Assembly (NCBI RefSeq): GCF_015832195.1
Contig: NC_052046.1
Location: 47,564,473-47,628,472, forward strand
Reading direction: 5' to 3'
Length of the DNA stretch: 64,000 nt
Origin: Motacilla alba alba
Lineage: Eukaryota > Chordata > Aves > Passeriformes > Motacillidae
How positions within the stretch are numbered: the first letter of the stretch is position 1; each line of letters starts with the position of its first letter. Below, one piece after another: positions 26,156 to 38,800 of this stretch. The notes beneath the pieces are model-generated. The model had not been told where the DNA came from. It saw only the letters and a list, made by a program, of their open reading frames with translations, and made no database searches. The position numbers were made by a program, and so were the translations under genes.

Positions 26156-26600
26156 CCCTGTGGTCTCCTCTGTCAGAGATTCCTGATCTCCAGTCGTGTC
26201 GGTGAAGACTGATGCAAAGAAGGTTTTCTAGAAGGCACCTTTGCCTTCTCTGTGTCCTCTGTTCCCAGGGTTTCCCCTCCATTTAGTAATGAGCCCACAT
26301 TATCTTTTATTTTCCTTTTGTTTCTGATGTGTTTGAAGAAGATTTTCTTGTTGTCTTTGACATCCTTGGCTACATTTAATTCCACATTCTTCATCTACTT
26401 TCCATTTTGCAAATTCTCTATATTCATTCCAAGTGGCCTGAGTGCTTCCATCCCCTGTGCACATTTCCTGCTTAATGCTTGAGTAGTGACTGGAGTTCCT
26501 TGTTCATCCACACAGCATTCTTGTCCCATTTGCCCCATTTTCTTACTTGTGCAGTCAAGAATGAAATATCTTTCTTGCTTCAGTTGCTTTTCTTTTTAGA
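26156..26600 (-). mobile_element. CR1 LINE ORF2 fragment
   Basis: Minus-strand remnant of the CR1 ORF2 segment between endonuclease and reverse transcriptase. Translation on the reverse strand (frame 26394 to 26173) shows the family signature NVAKDVKDNKK, then KRK.K.NVG.LLN and TEDTEKA. Further 5' parts of the same ORF2 region continue toward 26600, with stops and shifts. Same orientation and correct 5'-to-3' order relative to the piece at 25372-25868 suggest one LINE with an internal loss at the minisatellite. Confidence 0.85.
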
Positions 26601-27924
26601 GTCAGAGTCATCCACAGGGTATGGAAATGGGTGTCTTCCAGCCAAAATAGTCTTTCTAGAATCAGCCTTGAAACAGCCTTAAAAGAACTGGAAAAATAAA
26701 ATTTAAGTGCAGGAATGTGAATCCTGAGGAAGAAAGAATAGGAGAATATTTCTCAAACACTAATTTTTTGTGTGTGTTTTCTGACAAAAATATTGGTCAA
26801 CTGAACTTTAGAGTTTTATTGGAAAACACAAAATCACAGGCATCTCTAAAGAATGAAGAACGTTAACTGGCCTTTTATGACACCTTTCATAGTCCCTTGA
26901 AAATTTTTTTTCCAATTTTGGGAATATTGTGTTGTAAATTCCACTATAATCACACATTTTTTCTTCATGTCTGTTTTGAGCTGTTCAACATCTGCTAAAG
27001 CTCCCTCCCCTGGCTCTCAAATTCTTTTTAGAATTTCCAGTTTTATTTAAAAGTGACATTATAGTTGCAAAAGATTCTAAATTTAGAGCTTGAAAAAGAC
27101 TTGAGGGAATGAGCATGGACTATTTCTAAAGAAATAATCTGCACTTCAGCAGTGTGTGTAAGAGATTTAGATAATTAATTTGTTTCTAAGGTTTTGACCC
27201 TAATCAGGAAAAGACCTGTTGGAATCCCTTTTTACTTCCTTTCAAGGGCGATGGGTCTCTAATACCACATGGATTGTTATTTCTTAGCATGACTTTTCAA
27301 AATCACCATGAAATACCTTATATAAGTTTCTCTCTAAGTGAAAAGTTTCAAATAGTTATCTTTCATAAGGAAATAGAGAAACTCATTCCCAGAGGATTCT
27401 TCCATATTTCTTTAGCTCTTGAAGAAGAAGCAATCAGCAATACCTAAGTATGTCTGCAAGGCACTGAAGAGAAAAAAGTCTCCACATTTTTGACCCCATC
27501 TTTTAAGTGGAAAATAGAAAAGATGGGATTGCTTTAAAGGAATCAGACAATACCTTGCTGAATATCTCAGAGTCTCTTTTTCCTCTGGTATTGTCTCTCC
27601 ATGTCAAGTCTTGCTCCCATCATGCATCTTAGACACCTTTGTGAGGCACAGCTTAATGAAAGTGTGAGTTGGTTATGAGTATTTTTGACAAAAACATTTT
27701 AATGGGGCTTTAGCAGGTGTGACTGAATTTTCAGAAAGAAAGCCCATTGGATGTAGTCTTGTATTAAAATCACAAAAAAAGAGGCAACAGTACTTACTTC
27801 TTATACATCACTCAAGTTCAAACCTCACCTCAATTAAATAACTATCTGTAGCAAGTGAAGTGCTTCTAAAAAGAAAATATTAAATGAAACTCAGTCCAGG
27901 ATAGAGAGTGAGAAAATTTGAAGT
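26601..27924. other. Intergenic, nothing recognised
   Basis: AT-rich sequence between the CR1 and the ERVL-type LTR. I see no repeat family, RNA gene or exon. Confidence 0.55.
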
Positions 27925-28511
27925 TGCCATGGTTTAACGCCAGCCATCAACCCAGCCTCATGCTGCCACTCACTCACTCCCCCACCAAAAAGGCTGGGGA
28001 GAGAACCAGAGGGGCAAATGGCAGAAAACTCATGGGTTGAGATAAAAACACTTAAATAGGGGAATCAAAAGCTCTGCACACAACCAAAGCAAAACATGGA
28101 ATTAACTCCCTGCTTCCCATGGGCTAGGAGGTGTTCAGCCATCTCCAGGTGAGCATGGCCCCATCCCACATACTGGTTACTTGGGAAGACACACACCATC
28201 ACACCAAATGTCCCTTCCTCCTTCTTCCCCCACTTCACATCCTGAGCATGATGCCACATGGTCTGGAACATCCCCTTGGTCAGTTTGGGTCACCTGTCCT
28301 GGCTGTGTCTCCTCTCAACCTCCCTTGCACCCTCAATGTCCTTGCCAGCACGCAAGTGTGAAAAGCAGAAAATGTCTTGGCTCTGTGTAAGTGCTGCTCA
28401 GCAATAGCAAAATCATCTCTGTGTTATCAACCCTGTGTTCAACACAAACCCAAAACAGCCCCATGCTAGCCACTCTGTAGAAGATTAACTTTGCTGCAGC
28501 TGAAACCAACA
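27925..28511 (-). mobile_element. ERVL-type solo LTR, about 590 bases
   Basis: A TG...CA unit that on + begins TGCCATGGTTTAACGCCAGC and ends GCAGCTGAAACCAACA. These are the two ends of a common bird ERVL LTR. Internal landmarks are 'cactcactcactcccccacc', 'catgggttgagataaaaaca' and 'gtgttatcaaccctg'. In the usual library orientation, as I recall it, the LTR starts at the GGTTTC(A/G)GCTG end, which puts it on the minus strand. This orientation is less certain than the family call. I do not see an exact target duplication. No internal viral sequence is attached. Confidence 0.85.
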
Positions 28512-30902
28512 AAGATGAGCAAGCTTAAATGGGAGTATCTTAAAGGCCATATGATTGTTCTAGATGCTGGGATGTGGGATGTTTTTAAAGAAAAAATTAG
28601 AAAGGTCTGTTTATTTCACTGCAGGACAGAGCAGAAAAACTTTTGAATTCAAACCTCACAGTTCAGAATGAGCAGATGAATTGTTATCAGGGAAATGTTT
28701 TCCTGGAAATTTGTTTGGTATGTTTGGAATTTGTAAAAATGGTCTGTTCTCTGTGTAAGAAACGAACCCTTTATCACACTATACAGCACAAATACCAGTT
28801 TTCTTGGGGGAACTGAAATATTTGAACAGTTTTCTTCACTGAGATAGACTTGTAGATATCTGCAGGACAGCTGCAGATATAGCCTGCCATTCTTCCATGA
28901 TTTGTGAATGAATCTGTGATCTTCAGTCTTCAGGCACATTGAGTTTCAAAACAGTTCTAAGTTTCCATTATTTGATGCTTGAACATCAGTGTCGGGAATG
29001 TTCTACTCATATTTCATTCTGGGATTTGACTCCTTCTGGCCACTAGACTACCAAGATAACTGATTATGCAGCCAGGTATTTGGTATGCACTGAGTCCACC
29101 TGTTTTGCTCAGATAGAGTTTTATTCCTTCATATCACTGTACATGGAATAATCTCATTAAGCAGCTGATAGTTGCATCTCTTACATCTATCTCACTGTGT
29201 TCACCCTACATATTATCTTGCTTGGGTTTTATTTCTTGGGCTGTGCTGAACCTTAGCAGAAATGTATACTGCAGAATGTATTGGAACTGTTTAGGCTAAA
29301 CCCACTTTTTCTTGCTCCCAAAACCCACAAACAGAGGTCCTCAGACTTTTACCTGTGGAGTGGAGTTTGCGGCTGCAGCTCAAAGCATTAAATACTGACA
29401 GGTGGCATCAAAACTCCTTCTGGAGTGTTTCCTATGCTTCCACATCTGGAGAGGCAGAAGTGCAGAAAAAACTAATATGGAGTTAATACAGCCTTAAAAG
29501 CTTAGAAATTGTAACCTGCGTATTTGGAGCTGCATGCGATCCCTGGGGTTTGTACTCTGAGCCAAAGTTATGCACATACAAATAATGTATTTACTTTCTG
29601 CATATAAAAGCATGTGGATGGAACAAGTTTGAAAATCTGGAATTGTTTTGAATAATTAAAATTATTGTATTTCCATTGAACTCTCAACTGTCATTCCTTG
29701 GGACACTTGCCACCTTGAAAGGAACTACAAATTGTTCTCTAACTCCAATCTTGAGATGAAGCATTGAAAAGACTGACTCATCAGTGTGAAAGCAATTCAG
29801 ACCAATAAATCTGAGAATTTTCTAGCCAATATAAAACAATAAACTTCCCTTACAAAACATTCCAAACCATTTTTTTCCCCCCAAGACTGAAACACTCTCT
29901 TACTACCCCAGGGAAAGTATATAATCTTCTACAAAACCCAGACAGTAGAGATTTTTTTTTTTTTTACTCCATAAAATCTTGAAATCTGGCATTATAAACA
30001 ATTCACATGGAAATAAAACCTTGGTCTTCCAAGATTTCTTTTTCTGCAGAAAAAAAATGTAAGAAAAGATGTCTGATAGAGAGGACTAATGTAGCATATG
30101 AGAAACCCAGGTGTTACCCCGCTCTTCTTGACCAAGGCCAGGAATTCATAGTCTGTCTTGCCAAGTCCAGGTAGATGCTCTGACCAGCTGCCTTTTCTGG
30201 ACCAAAGAGCTACTACTTTGATTACTCCATCCATCTTGCAACTAAGAGGTATTTTAGTCTGCAGGGCCCAATTGTATTTCCTTAAGAAAAAACAGCAAAA
30301 CCATTCCCAAATAGCTCCACATTAGACTGTGTTTCTGTTTTGGAAAAGAACTTACCATGTGTACAAAATTTACATCTCAGCAAATCTGGAGTTCTACAGT
30401 CCATGAGTCCATGCTGTGCTGTCATATGTAATACAGGTACTGCAGAATGTATTGCAGGTATTTCACAAACAATATAGTTTAGATTATATACTAAGCAATT
30501 TGCAATCTTGTAGCATCTGGGTTGGTAATGCTCTGACAGTTCATTCTGTGAAAAATATGATAATTACTCTTTGGGTTTGGAGACTTCAGCTACCTAAATT
30601 TCATTCTGTGATTTGTTATCTGACATGGTAAGGGAGTAAAGACCAGTTTGTCAATATGACAGCAACTGGGTTTAGTACTGTCATGGAGGAAATGGCTGCC
30701 AGAGGGTGGGCAGAAGAGTGCCAAGTTAATGGCCTGCTGTCATCATCTGGAGACTGGGTGGGCGCTGGATGCCTGACAAGGTCTTGTTACTCCTGACCAC
30801 ACATCCGCTAGCAGTATTTTCTTTTTATAGTTAGAAGTCTGGGTGTTTAAAAGAAGACAAAATATAAGATTGACTCTGTCCCTTGTTTCATTCCCTGACA
30901 AT
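28512..30902. other. Intergenic, nothing recognised
   Basis: AT-rich DNA with a T14 run at 29952-29965. There is no recognisable transposon, RNA gene or exon. The minus frame at 28649-28939 (96 codons) lacks any family signature. Confidence 0.55.
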
Positions 30903-31625
30903 AAAATCATAGAATATTTTGGGTTGGAAGGGGCCTTAGAGACCATCTAGTTCAACCCTCCTGCCAGGAGCAGGGGACAGCTTCCTTGGGCAACCTGTGC
31001 TACTGCTTCACCACCCTCACAGTAAAGACCTTCTTCCTAATGACCAATCTAAATTTAATCTCTTTCAAATGAAGCCATTTCACTTTGTTGTATTGCTCCA
31101 TGCCCTTCTAAAACATCCCTCTCCAGCTCTCTTATAGGCACCTTTTAGGTACTGAAATGCTGCTGTGAGGTATCCCTGGACTCTTCTTTTCTCCAGACTG
31201 AACAACCCCATCTCTCTCCCAGCTGGCCTTCATGGGAGAGGAGCTCCTCCTTGGTGGCCTTCTCTGGACTCGCTCCAACAGGTCCATGTCCCTCTGCTGG
31301 GACTCCAGAGCTGGATGCAGGGTTCCAGGTGGGGTCTCACCAGAGCAGAGCAGAGCAGAGGGGCAGAATCCCCTCCCTGGCCCTGCTCCCCACTCTGCTT
31401 TGGATGCAGCCCAGGACATGTTTGGCTTTCTGGGCTGGGAGTGCCCATGGCTGGGTCATGTCCAGCCTCTCACCCACCAGCAGCCCCAAGTCCTTCTGAG
31501 CAGGGCTGCTCTCAATCCTTTCTCCACCCATCCTGTGTTTGTGTTGGGAATTGCCTCAGCCCAGGTGTAGGATCCTAGCCTTGTTCAGCTTGATGTGGTT
31601 TGCATGCATGGGCCTCACAAGCCTG
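30903..31625 (-). mobile_element. CR1 LINE, about 720 bases
   Basis: Well-preserved reverse-strand CR1. It begins with the tail (AAATCATAGAATATTTTGGG) and runs through 'gaccatctagttcaaccctc', 'cctttctccaccc...' and the GCAGA triple repeat near 31341-31356. It then shows 'gctttggatgcagcccagga' and 'gcctctcacccaccagcagc', ending in 'cttgttcagcttgatgtggt' and a degraded stretch to about 31625. It shares the same block order as the copies at 14 kb (minus) and 61 kb (plus). Open frames of 64-137 codons here are shadows of the LINE. Confidence 0.92.
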
Positions 31626-34600
31626 ATAACTGTAATTGAGTGTATGAGAAAGGAAAATAAAATATTTGGTGACCCATTCCATTATGTTTACGTTACCCTA
31701 TAAATGGAAAACTTTTTGTCTTGAGTTTCTCACAGCAGTGAAAGGAGGCATAGAATATCTCCATGAGTAAGGATTGACTGCTTAGCTTTTCTCCATATTA
31801 TGGAAACCGAGTCTTGGTTTATTAAATGTTGCAACAAGTTGTCTTGACAAGATGGCAACTCCTCCTTGGGATGATTTGTCCAAAAGGTCTTTCAGAACAT
31901 TAGCTTAGTCCATCCAAGTGCTGGTGTCAACACTGACGGATGTGCTGGTGGAAACACTGACAGATGTGCTGGTGCACTGACTGTATATGCCAGGGATGAC
32001 ATTGACCTTTCAACTCTGTCAAGCCTGCTTGTTGACCTAAAGAAAAAAAGCATGTGGTTAGCAGTGTGAAAGTCTCCTAGAGGGAGAGAATGAATTCTGA
32101 ATTAATGTGACTGAGTAAAACCTAGGCAGAACACCTCTGTTAGGCAGAACAGAAGAGAAAGATGAAAACTAGTCTGAGAAAGACTCCAAACCTTTCTATT
32201 TTAAATGCTGCATAGAATGTAGAAAGTTTTACTGTTCTCTCTTTTACTTGCCAAGATGCCTCGAAGTGATATGAAAATTACAGACATGGGAAAAAATAAT
32301 CAGGTGCAAAGCAAGATCTCCTATTGGAGATCTTTCTTATGCAGATATTTTTGTGCATTTAAGACAGGCTAGATATATGAGAGAAGAAAATATTGAAAAA
32401 AATAAAACCAAAGAACAAGTCTACTCCTAAAAGACACAGCTGGATTTTCTTGTTTGTTCCTAATTTCCATATGTAACACTTTCAATTTGCATGTAAAAAG
32501 ATGTGGTGTTTATCCTGGATACCAAGTCAATTTCTTTGTACCCTACCTGTCACTGCCACTTGTACTCTGCAAGTAATATAGGTAATGCCACCTGCACTAG
32601 AACTCATTCTATCTGGGATCTTCAATATGCTCATTATGGAACATGTTCAGCCCTTTATTGAGCATGCAAATATAATTCCCTGCATTTAGTAATGCTTAGA
32701 GAGGAATGAATGCTGATGCATGCAGCAAAATTGTTTATGTGGGGCCTAGTAGAAGGAAATGACTGTTTCCAAAGTCAGTACATGCAACTAGCTCCTGCAA
32801 AGTTGAAACATGCATTTTATACAGCTTAATTAGCTGGTTTTCCCAACCTTATCACCAATACCTAAAACACAGATTAAATGTGTTCTGTGCAATTTTGCAT
32901 TTTATTGTATTTACTTATTTTCAGCTCTTAATCTCCTAGCCAGCTGCTGAAGGCTCAGGTCCTAAATTATCAGTTTTTCAGAATTTTACCTGTCTTTGTG
33001 CAACTTTGCTGCCAGGCAGCCACAGAGGTTGCACTCTGTGTTTCAGTATGATTGCAGTTGTGCAATCACTCATTTTCTTCCTGCTTTTATGCCCAGCTGA
33101 GGCTGGCAGGGTGTCAGTGAGCTGCTGTCAGAATTCTTCAGGTTACGCAAAAGCACTGGTTTAAAAGCTGAACTTGTGCTGCACTGCTTCTTATTTGAAC
33201 AGAAGCATTTAAACTGTTTGCATGGTTCCTCGTGTTCTCATTTTCTGCCTCAAATATTTTGTCTTACCAAGTGCCCTTCTCTGTCATTGCTTCTGAACCT
33301 CAAAGTTCAGCTCCTCAGACCCGGTTTGTTATCCCCACAGCCAGCAGACAAATCCTCTTGCAATGATACAGTCCCCAGTCCTTCCCTCACAAACAATTTG
33401 CCTTTTGCACCCAGGAAAAATGGCTTGAGTCAGAATATTCACATATCTCAAATGTTTGTAATGCAGTGTGGATCCTTTTTATTGGGACTGCTGGGTGGTT
33501 TGCTCTCTCAAAATGGTATGTGAAGTGGGATCACTGGTGTATATAACCCTCATTTTTTTCTCAAACAGAATACAGTTTGTCAACAAAAAGTTTGCACACA
33601 CTTTCTAAATGTGTCTTCCTAGGCAAGATCAGTCTAAACTGCTATTGCAACAAAAAAATGAGAAAGCCTTTGAGTGTGAAATTCCTACTCTGGTGTGCAA
33701 GAAGGTATATAATTGAATTCACAACTTACAGTTTTAACTAAGCAATTTGGAAGGTAGCCTCACAAGGAATTTGTTCAGTTCTGCCTCAAATTCATTATGA
33801 TATGAACTGAAATGTAACTCTGTGCAGGATTTTGCTCAAAAGCCAAATATACACCTCATCAAAAAGAGTTCGCAATCACCAGTGTTGCACAGTATTTTGC
33901 ACACGAACATCTATATAAATTAAATTATTGTATTTTTAATATTTAGATTAAAAACTAATTACAACTATTTTAGCAATGTGGAATGCAACTTCTTGATTTG
34001 GGCAGAACTACAAAAAATTTTGTCTGCTGTGATATTTGTTCTTCCCTGATTTGATCTCACATCGACTTCTTAAATATTGTACTGAAACATATTTGACATA
34101 CAAATATTTTGCAACTGAATGTACTCAGGAATTAAAATTTGTTAGAAGTGTTATGACACTGCTGTTAAGATCATTAAGTCTTTACATGTTATTTAGACAC
34201 AATTCCCAGTCCCTGGACAAGTCTTCAATATAGCCAACTATTCCAGCTGCTTGCGTATGTTTTTTCAACCATTAGGCTTAGTTGGAACAGTAAGTGCCTT
34301 CTCTAGCAAAGATTGGCGAGTTTGAATCCAAAGCAGATCTTCACTGGATCCAGCAATATAAGTAAAGACCTGTCTTACCTAATGAGTAGAGAATGCCAAG
34401 GAGAGGAATGAAAGTGTCATTCCTGTTCTACACAGCTAATTAGCTAGTTAAGCCCAAAATAGAAGGAAACTTCTAATGCTACTCAGCAGTAAACCCTATC
34501 CTAAATCTGGGGTCAATCCTATGTAGTAAGAAAAAACAAAATACAAAAGTTATTTTGTTTAAACTAGTGGATACAGCATTTAATGGGCTAGATTCTAAAG

Positions 34601-37600
34601 TGCCTTTATTTTCTGATCTGGAGAAGAGATCTAATACACCGCACTTTTATTAGATACTCCAGGCTTATATTTTTCCTTCTGTGAAATTATATAATTTTCT
34701 ATGAATATTTTATGGAGCTGGGGGTTAGACTAGCTCAATGAGTGCTATAACAACTGTATTATCTCTTCTACTTCTTCCTACCAATTTTCCTAGGAAATTC
34801 TTTTCAGCTGTGTGAAGCAAAATAGCATCAGGTGGAGAAATAGGGAAATAGAGAAACAGCAAGTCCATGTTACCATGCAACTCAGGCATTGTCCAGAGGT
34901 GTGGAAAATTTATACAAGCTCTTGATCCAAATCAGGCCAAGTGTTGGATCAGATTCATGCTCTGACCTATTGGATTGTGGCAGAGAGCACTTTTTCCTTC
35001 CAAAAAGTCTTGTCAACCACAGCTGTGTGTAGAAGGTTTAATTCAGATTCACACCCTAAAACCATCTTTACACCAAAATAAGCACAGTGGAGGAATACCT
35101 GCTAGTGTTCATCATGAGTTAAGATGCCTGTTAGATCACTGACATTAGGTTGTAGATGGTATCATGCATACCCTCTTGTTTTGGCACGTTGAAATTTTAC
35201 TCAATGTAGGTGTGGTTTAATGGGTATAGAAGGCTTGCAAATGGTGCAGTCCTCTTGCTGAAGAGTATTTCAGTTTGTACGCCTCTAATTCCATTTTTAA
35301 AGTTGTAATGATTGGAAGTTTTCCTGAAGATGAGAGATGTCTCTCAGGTTGGAAAAAATTAAAACTAGAATTTCTTTAAGTTTGGATTCTTTAAAATGGG
35401 AATACTATTTCTCACCTTAAAATTACTTTCTGTAACTCATGCTGCAAGCTCAAAATCTGTCTCCAGTCATGTTTATATCCCTGTTTTCTGTCATTTTTCA
35501 CCTTCTGTAATTTACCACTAAGCAAGGCACTTAATCACATGCATAGCAGATGATAAAGGAAGCTACAGACACTAGTGCAAAATCCCTGAGAAAATAGTTC
35601 CTTTAATACTTGTGAAAAACAAACAAAACTTTGCATTCTTAAGTAGTGACCTCAGGTTTTGAGGTGATGGAGCTGTCTCTATAGTTCTTGACATTCAGAA
35701 AATAAATAGTTTTATTGATGTTTTTAAGGGACTTTAAAATAATGTGAGATGTAGTTCTGCAGTTTTCTTCTGCAGACGTGCAGGAGCAAACTAAATATGA
35801 AGACTTGAATTTTATTCAGAAAGAGTCTCAAGTCATGATAAGTTAATGAAAGATATGTTCTCTATTAAAAAAAATTCCTTATTTCAAGTTACATTAAGAT
35901 CTCTATTTCTACTCTTATTCTTAAGTAAAGCTTTTCAGTTCAGATCTCCTTAGATTGTGGGGTGAGGTCTGAATAGACAAACACACATCCTATATAGAAT
36001 TTCATCTTCATGTCTGTCTACCCTGCCAGTACTCAGAAAATGCAATTTCATTTAAGGCAGGGAGAGTAGCTCTTGACTAAGGGATCAGTTTAGCCCAAGA
36101 TTAGGGTGTAGTTCACAGTTTTGCTAAAAGCATCCTCTGATATTTCTGGAACAGGGGATACTGATACTATTTTTGTATCAAAATATGAACTCTTCATGAA
36201 TTATTAAGGCTTGTCAGCTTGCCTTAAGTTAAATGTGCTTACACAGTATCTAGAATTATGTGTGCTGACCATCTTTGGAATCTTTAGGTACTTTTGTCAT
36301 TAACACAAATAGTACACAACCATAACATTAAAGCAGAAATACATTTGAGATCTACTCAGGCTTAAGGTTTGTTTCTAAAACAAAATGCACATATTAGAAA
36401 GATAAAAGGCACCTCCTCTTGCTTGGACTGTAGTGCGGTTCCTGTCTCCTAGAGCCTGCTGCTCTAATAACCTTGAAAAATTTTGCTGCATTACTATGGA
36501 AATTGAAGGATCTTGACAAGATACAAATGTTGTTTCATATTGGTATTTCCTATGGTGTTACCCTAAACTTTGTCAGCAGGTACTGCACATTAGCTTTTTG
36601 CTAAGATATTAAATAAAATATATCATTCTCATTTGCCTCTCTGTACATCTCTTTCCAAGCACTTACAGAAAGAAATTACTCTAACTACCTGTGAAGGCTG
36701 AAGGACATTTGGAGTTACAAAGTTTTTCTGTATTCCTTCTCAATCACCATCTTTTGTTGATCTGGCTTGCTGCTCCCCAGGAGTAAATGACATCTTAGCA
36801 AAAGACTCAAGCAGGAGATTTCAAAGGAGCTCAGTGATCATAACAGGTTGTGATTTCTTGTTACAGAATAATGGCTGTTATGTAATCTTTCCTTTTAATT
36901 ATCATCTCAGATATGTTAAACCATCCAGAAATAATTTAGTTAGTTGGAAAATTCTTTTCCTCTGTTGTCAGCAATGGAGGGAATAGAGATTGTTTATGTT
37001 CCAGACTGAGAAAATGTAGCACAAAATGCTCAGTGTATCTTCCCCACTAGCTTTTAGCACCTCTCTCTTCAGTCCTTTATTTCCCACTGTGACATTCTGA
37101 TTCAGACATATATCTCTGTACCTTGATGTAGTACCAAGGCTCACAGAATAAAGGCCGCCACTCTTTAATTTAGGGCCTTGAAGCAGGGATTGAGCTGAAC
37201 AATGAGTTCACCCAGAAGGCTTGGTGTGGGTTGGCTGGCTGGCAGTGGGAAGCAGGTAGGTTTTACAATACAAGCAGTGACTTTAGGGGCTCTGCTTTCT
37301 GCACATCTCTCTATTGTATCACTATCCTTATCTCTATGTCTTCAAGGCTCATTTTTATAGAAAGCAAGAAAACTAATGGGCTGTTTATGGGAAAATCATG
37401 ATGATCATCATGTTTAAGTATTTTATTAAAGGCTTGAAATCAGGGAGTTTTAAAACTCCTGGCACATTATTCCAGAGAGACTGTGGTCAGCTTTTCTCCT
37501 GGTACATACAGCTGGATCGGTGTGGCTTTGTAACAGACTCCAAGCTGAGTTTTGCTTTGAGTAATCCACCTATCAGACTGTGCCCAACTTTTAATTTCTT

Positions 37601-38220
37601 GTTATAATCCCACCTCCCTTTTTATTTTTTAAATTATTCAGGAATAATTATCTCTCTTAATTAGCCGTAGTGCCTATTAAGAAGACGAGCTGTACAGAAG
37701 CCACTAAGACAAGGATGGACAGATTGCCTGCTACTATAAAGTAAACCAGTAGAGGGTACTAATGACTTTCACTCTTGACTCCTGCTTAAGTAAATGTTAA
37801 TATATTCAGTGCTGAAATGTGTATTTGAAAACAACAGTATACTACAAGTTATAAACAAAAAGATAAATTTGTCATCATTGTTGTTTGCTGCCTGCATTCA
37901 CTTTCCAGCTTTTCAGTGGACATTTCAGATTCTATTTTCTGTGTGGCATGAGTTGGCTAAAAAGATTGAGAGGGTAAGTTACCATATTGGGACACATATA
38001 GTGCAAGACTACAAAGCTGAAGAAATGTATAAACAGGTGTCCTAATTTGCCGTCTATATGTGATATTGTTATCATACAGGACGGTGAATGCTTAACACTT
38101 TGGAAAAGCTGCTTGATGTGTACTGTAATGACAATTTTATGAATAGCAGACAAAACTTTCCAAACACATGGGTGCACAAAAAAGTAGAGAGGACTAACAA
38201 ATCTAGGTTTATTAGCAGTT
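31626..38220. other. Repeat-poor intergenic DNA
   Basis: About 6.6 kb without a recognisable CR1 or LTR. The only structured element is the 24-base minisatellite at 31919-31980. Open frames up to 115 codons (for example + 33176-33523) show no domain. No RNA gene was recognised. Confidence 0.55.
31919..31980. repeat. 24-base minisatellite, 2.6 copies
   Basis: Tandem copies of a 24-base unit beginning GTGCTGGTG and carrying an AACACTGAC core. Units start at 31919, 31943 and 31967, the third partial. The copies differ at two to three positions. Confidence 0.85.
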
Positions 38221-38658
38221 TTCTTTGTGTTTGTATCCTTGTACCTGGAACTGGGAGGTGGTGGGTCCAGGCAGGTGACCAGCCAAGGTCCTGCCAGGCA
38301 GGACATACTGGAGAGTCCATATACTGTGGGCATACAGGGTCCAGCCCATGAGACACAGGGTGGACTGGCAGCTGGGCTCCCCCAACCCTGGGTCAGGCCA
38401 TGCTTGGGAGCTTGGCCTGGGCCATGGTGGGCTGATCTGGCTGTCAGAGACTGCTGTCAGGCTGCAAATGGGGCCCTATGTACTTGTGGGGCCCACTGTG
38501 CCAGGCCAGCAAAAATGAGCATCTCTGTGCTCTGCATAAGGTATTTCTGTGTTATGCACTTATTTGCTGTGCACTTGAACCATGTTTTTTTCTCAGAGTC
38601 CCCTCTGGCTTGACTTCCCCTTGACATTCAAGGGGCTTTTTACTATTTTGGTGCTGTG
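38221..38658. other. GC-rich block of unknown origin
   Basis: From about 38250 to 38520 the sequence is markedly richer in G and C than its surroundings, with CCAGG/CCTGG-rich words (for example gcctgggccatggtgggctg). It is followed by normal AT-rich sequence and then a CR1 tail. The composition suggests a transposon or LTR remnant that I cannot name. Frames of 87-133 codons cross it on both strands, without a recognised domain. Confidence 0.4.
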
Positions 38659-38800
38659 AGAATCAGAGAGTCATAGAACGGCTTGAGTTGGAAGACACCT
38701 AAAGACCATCTGTTTGTAACCCTCCTGCCATAGGCAGGAACACCTTCGACTAGACCAGCTTGCCCCTCCATTCAACCTGACCTTGAAGACTTCCAGGCAA
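38659..38800 (-). mobile_element. CR1 LINE 3' stub
   Basis: Short reverse-strand CR1 3' end. The tail AGTCATAGAACGGCTTGAGT is followed by 'ccatctgtttgtaaccctcc', 'gccataggcaggaacacctt' and 'gaccttgaagacttccaggc', after which homology ends. It is about 140 bases, strongly 5'-truncated. Confidence 0.88.

Noticed and set aside
25715..26282. Several overlapping minus-strand Gly/Arg/Lys/Glu-rich frames and a + strand Pro/Ser/Phe-rich frame
   Set aside because: They are translations of the TTCC minisatellite and the antisense of CR1.
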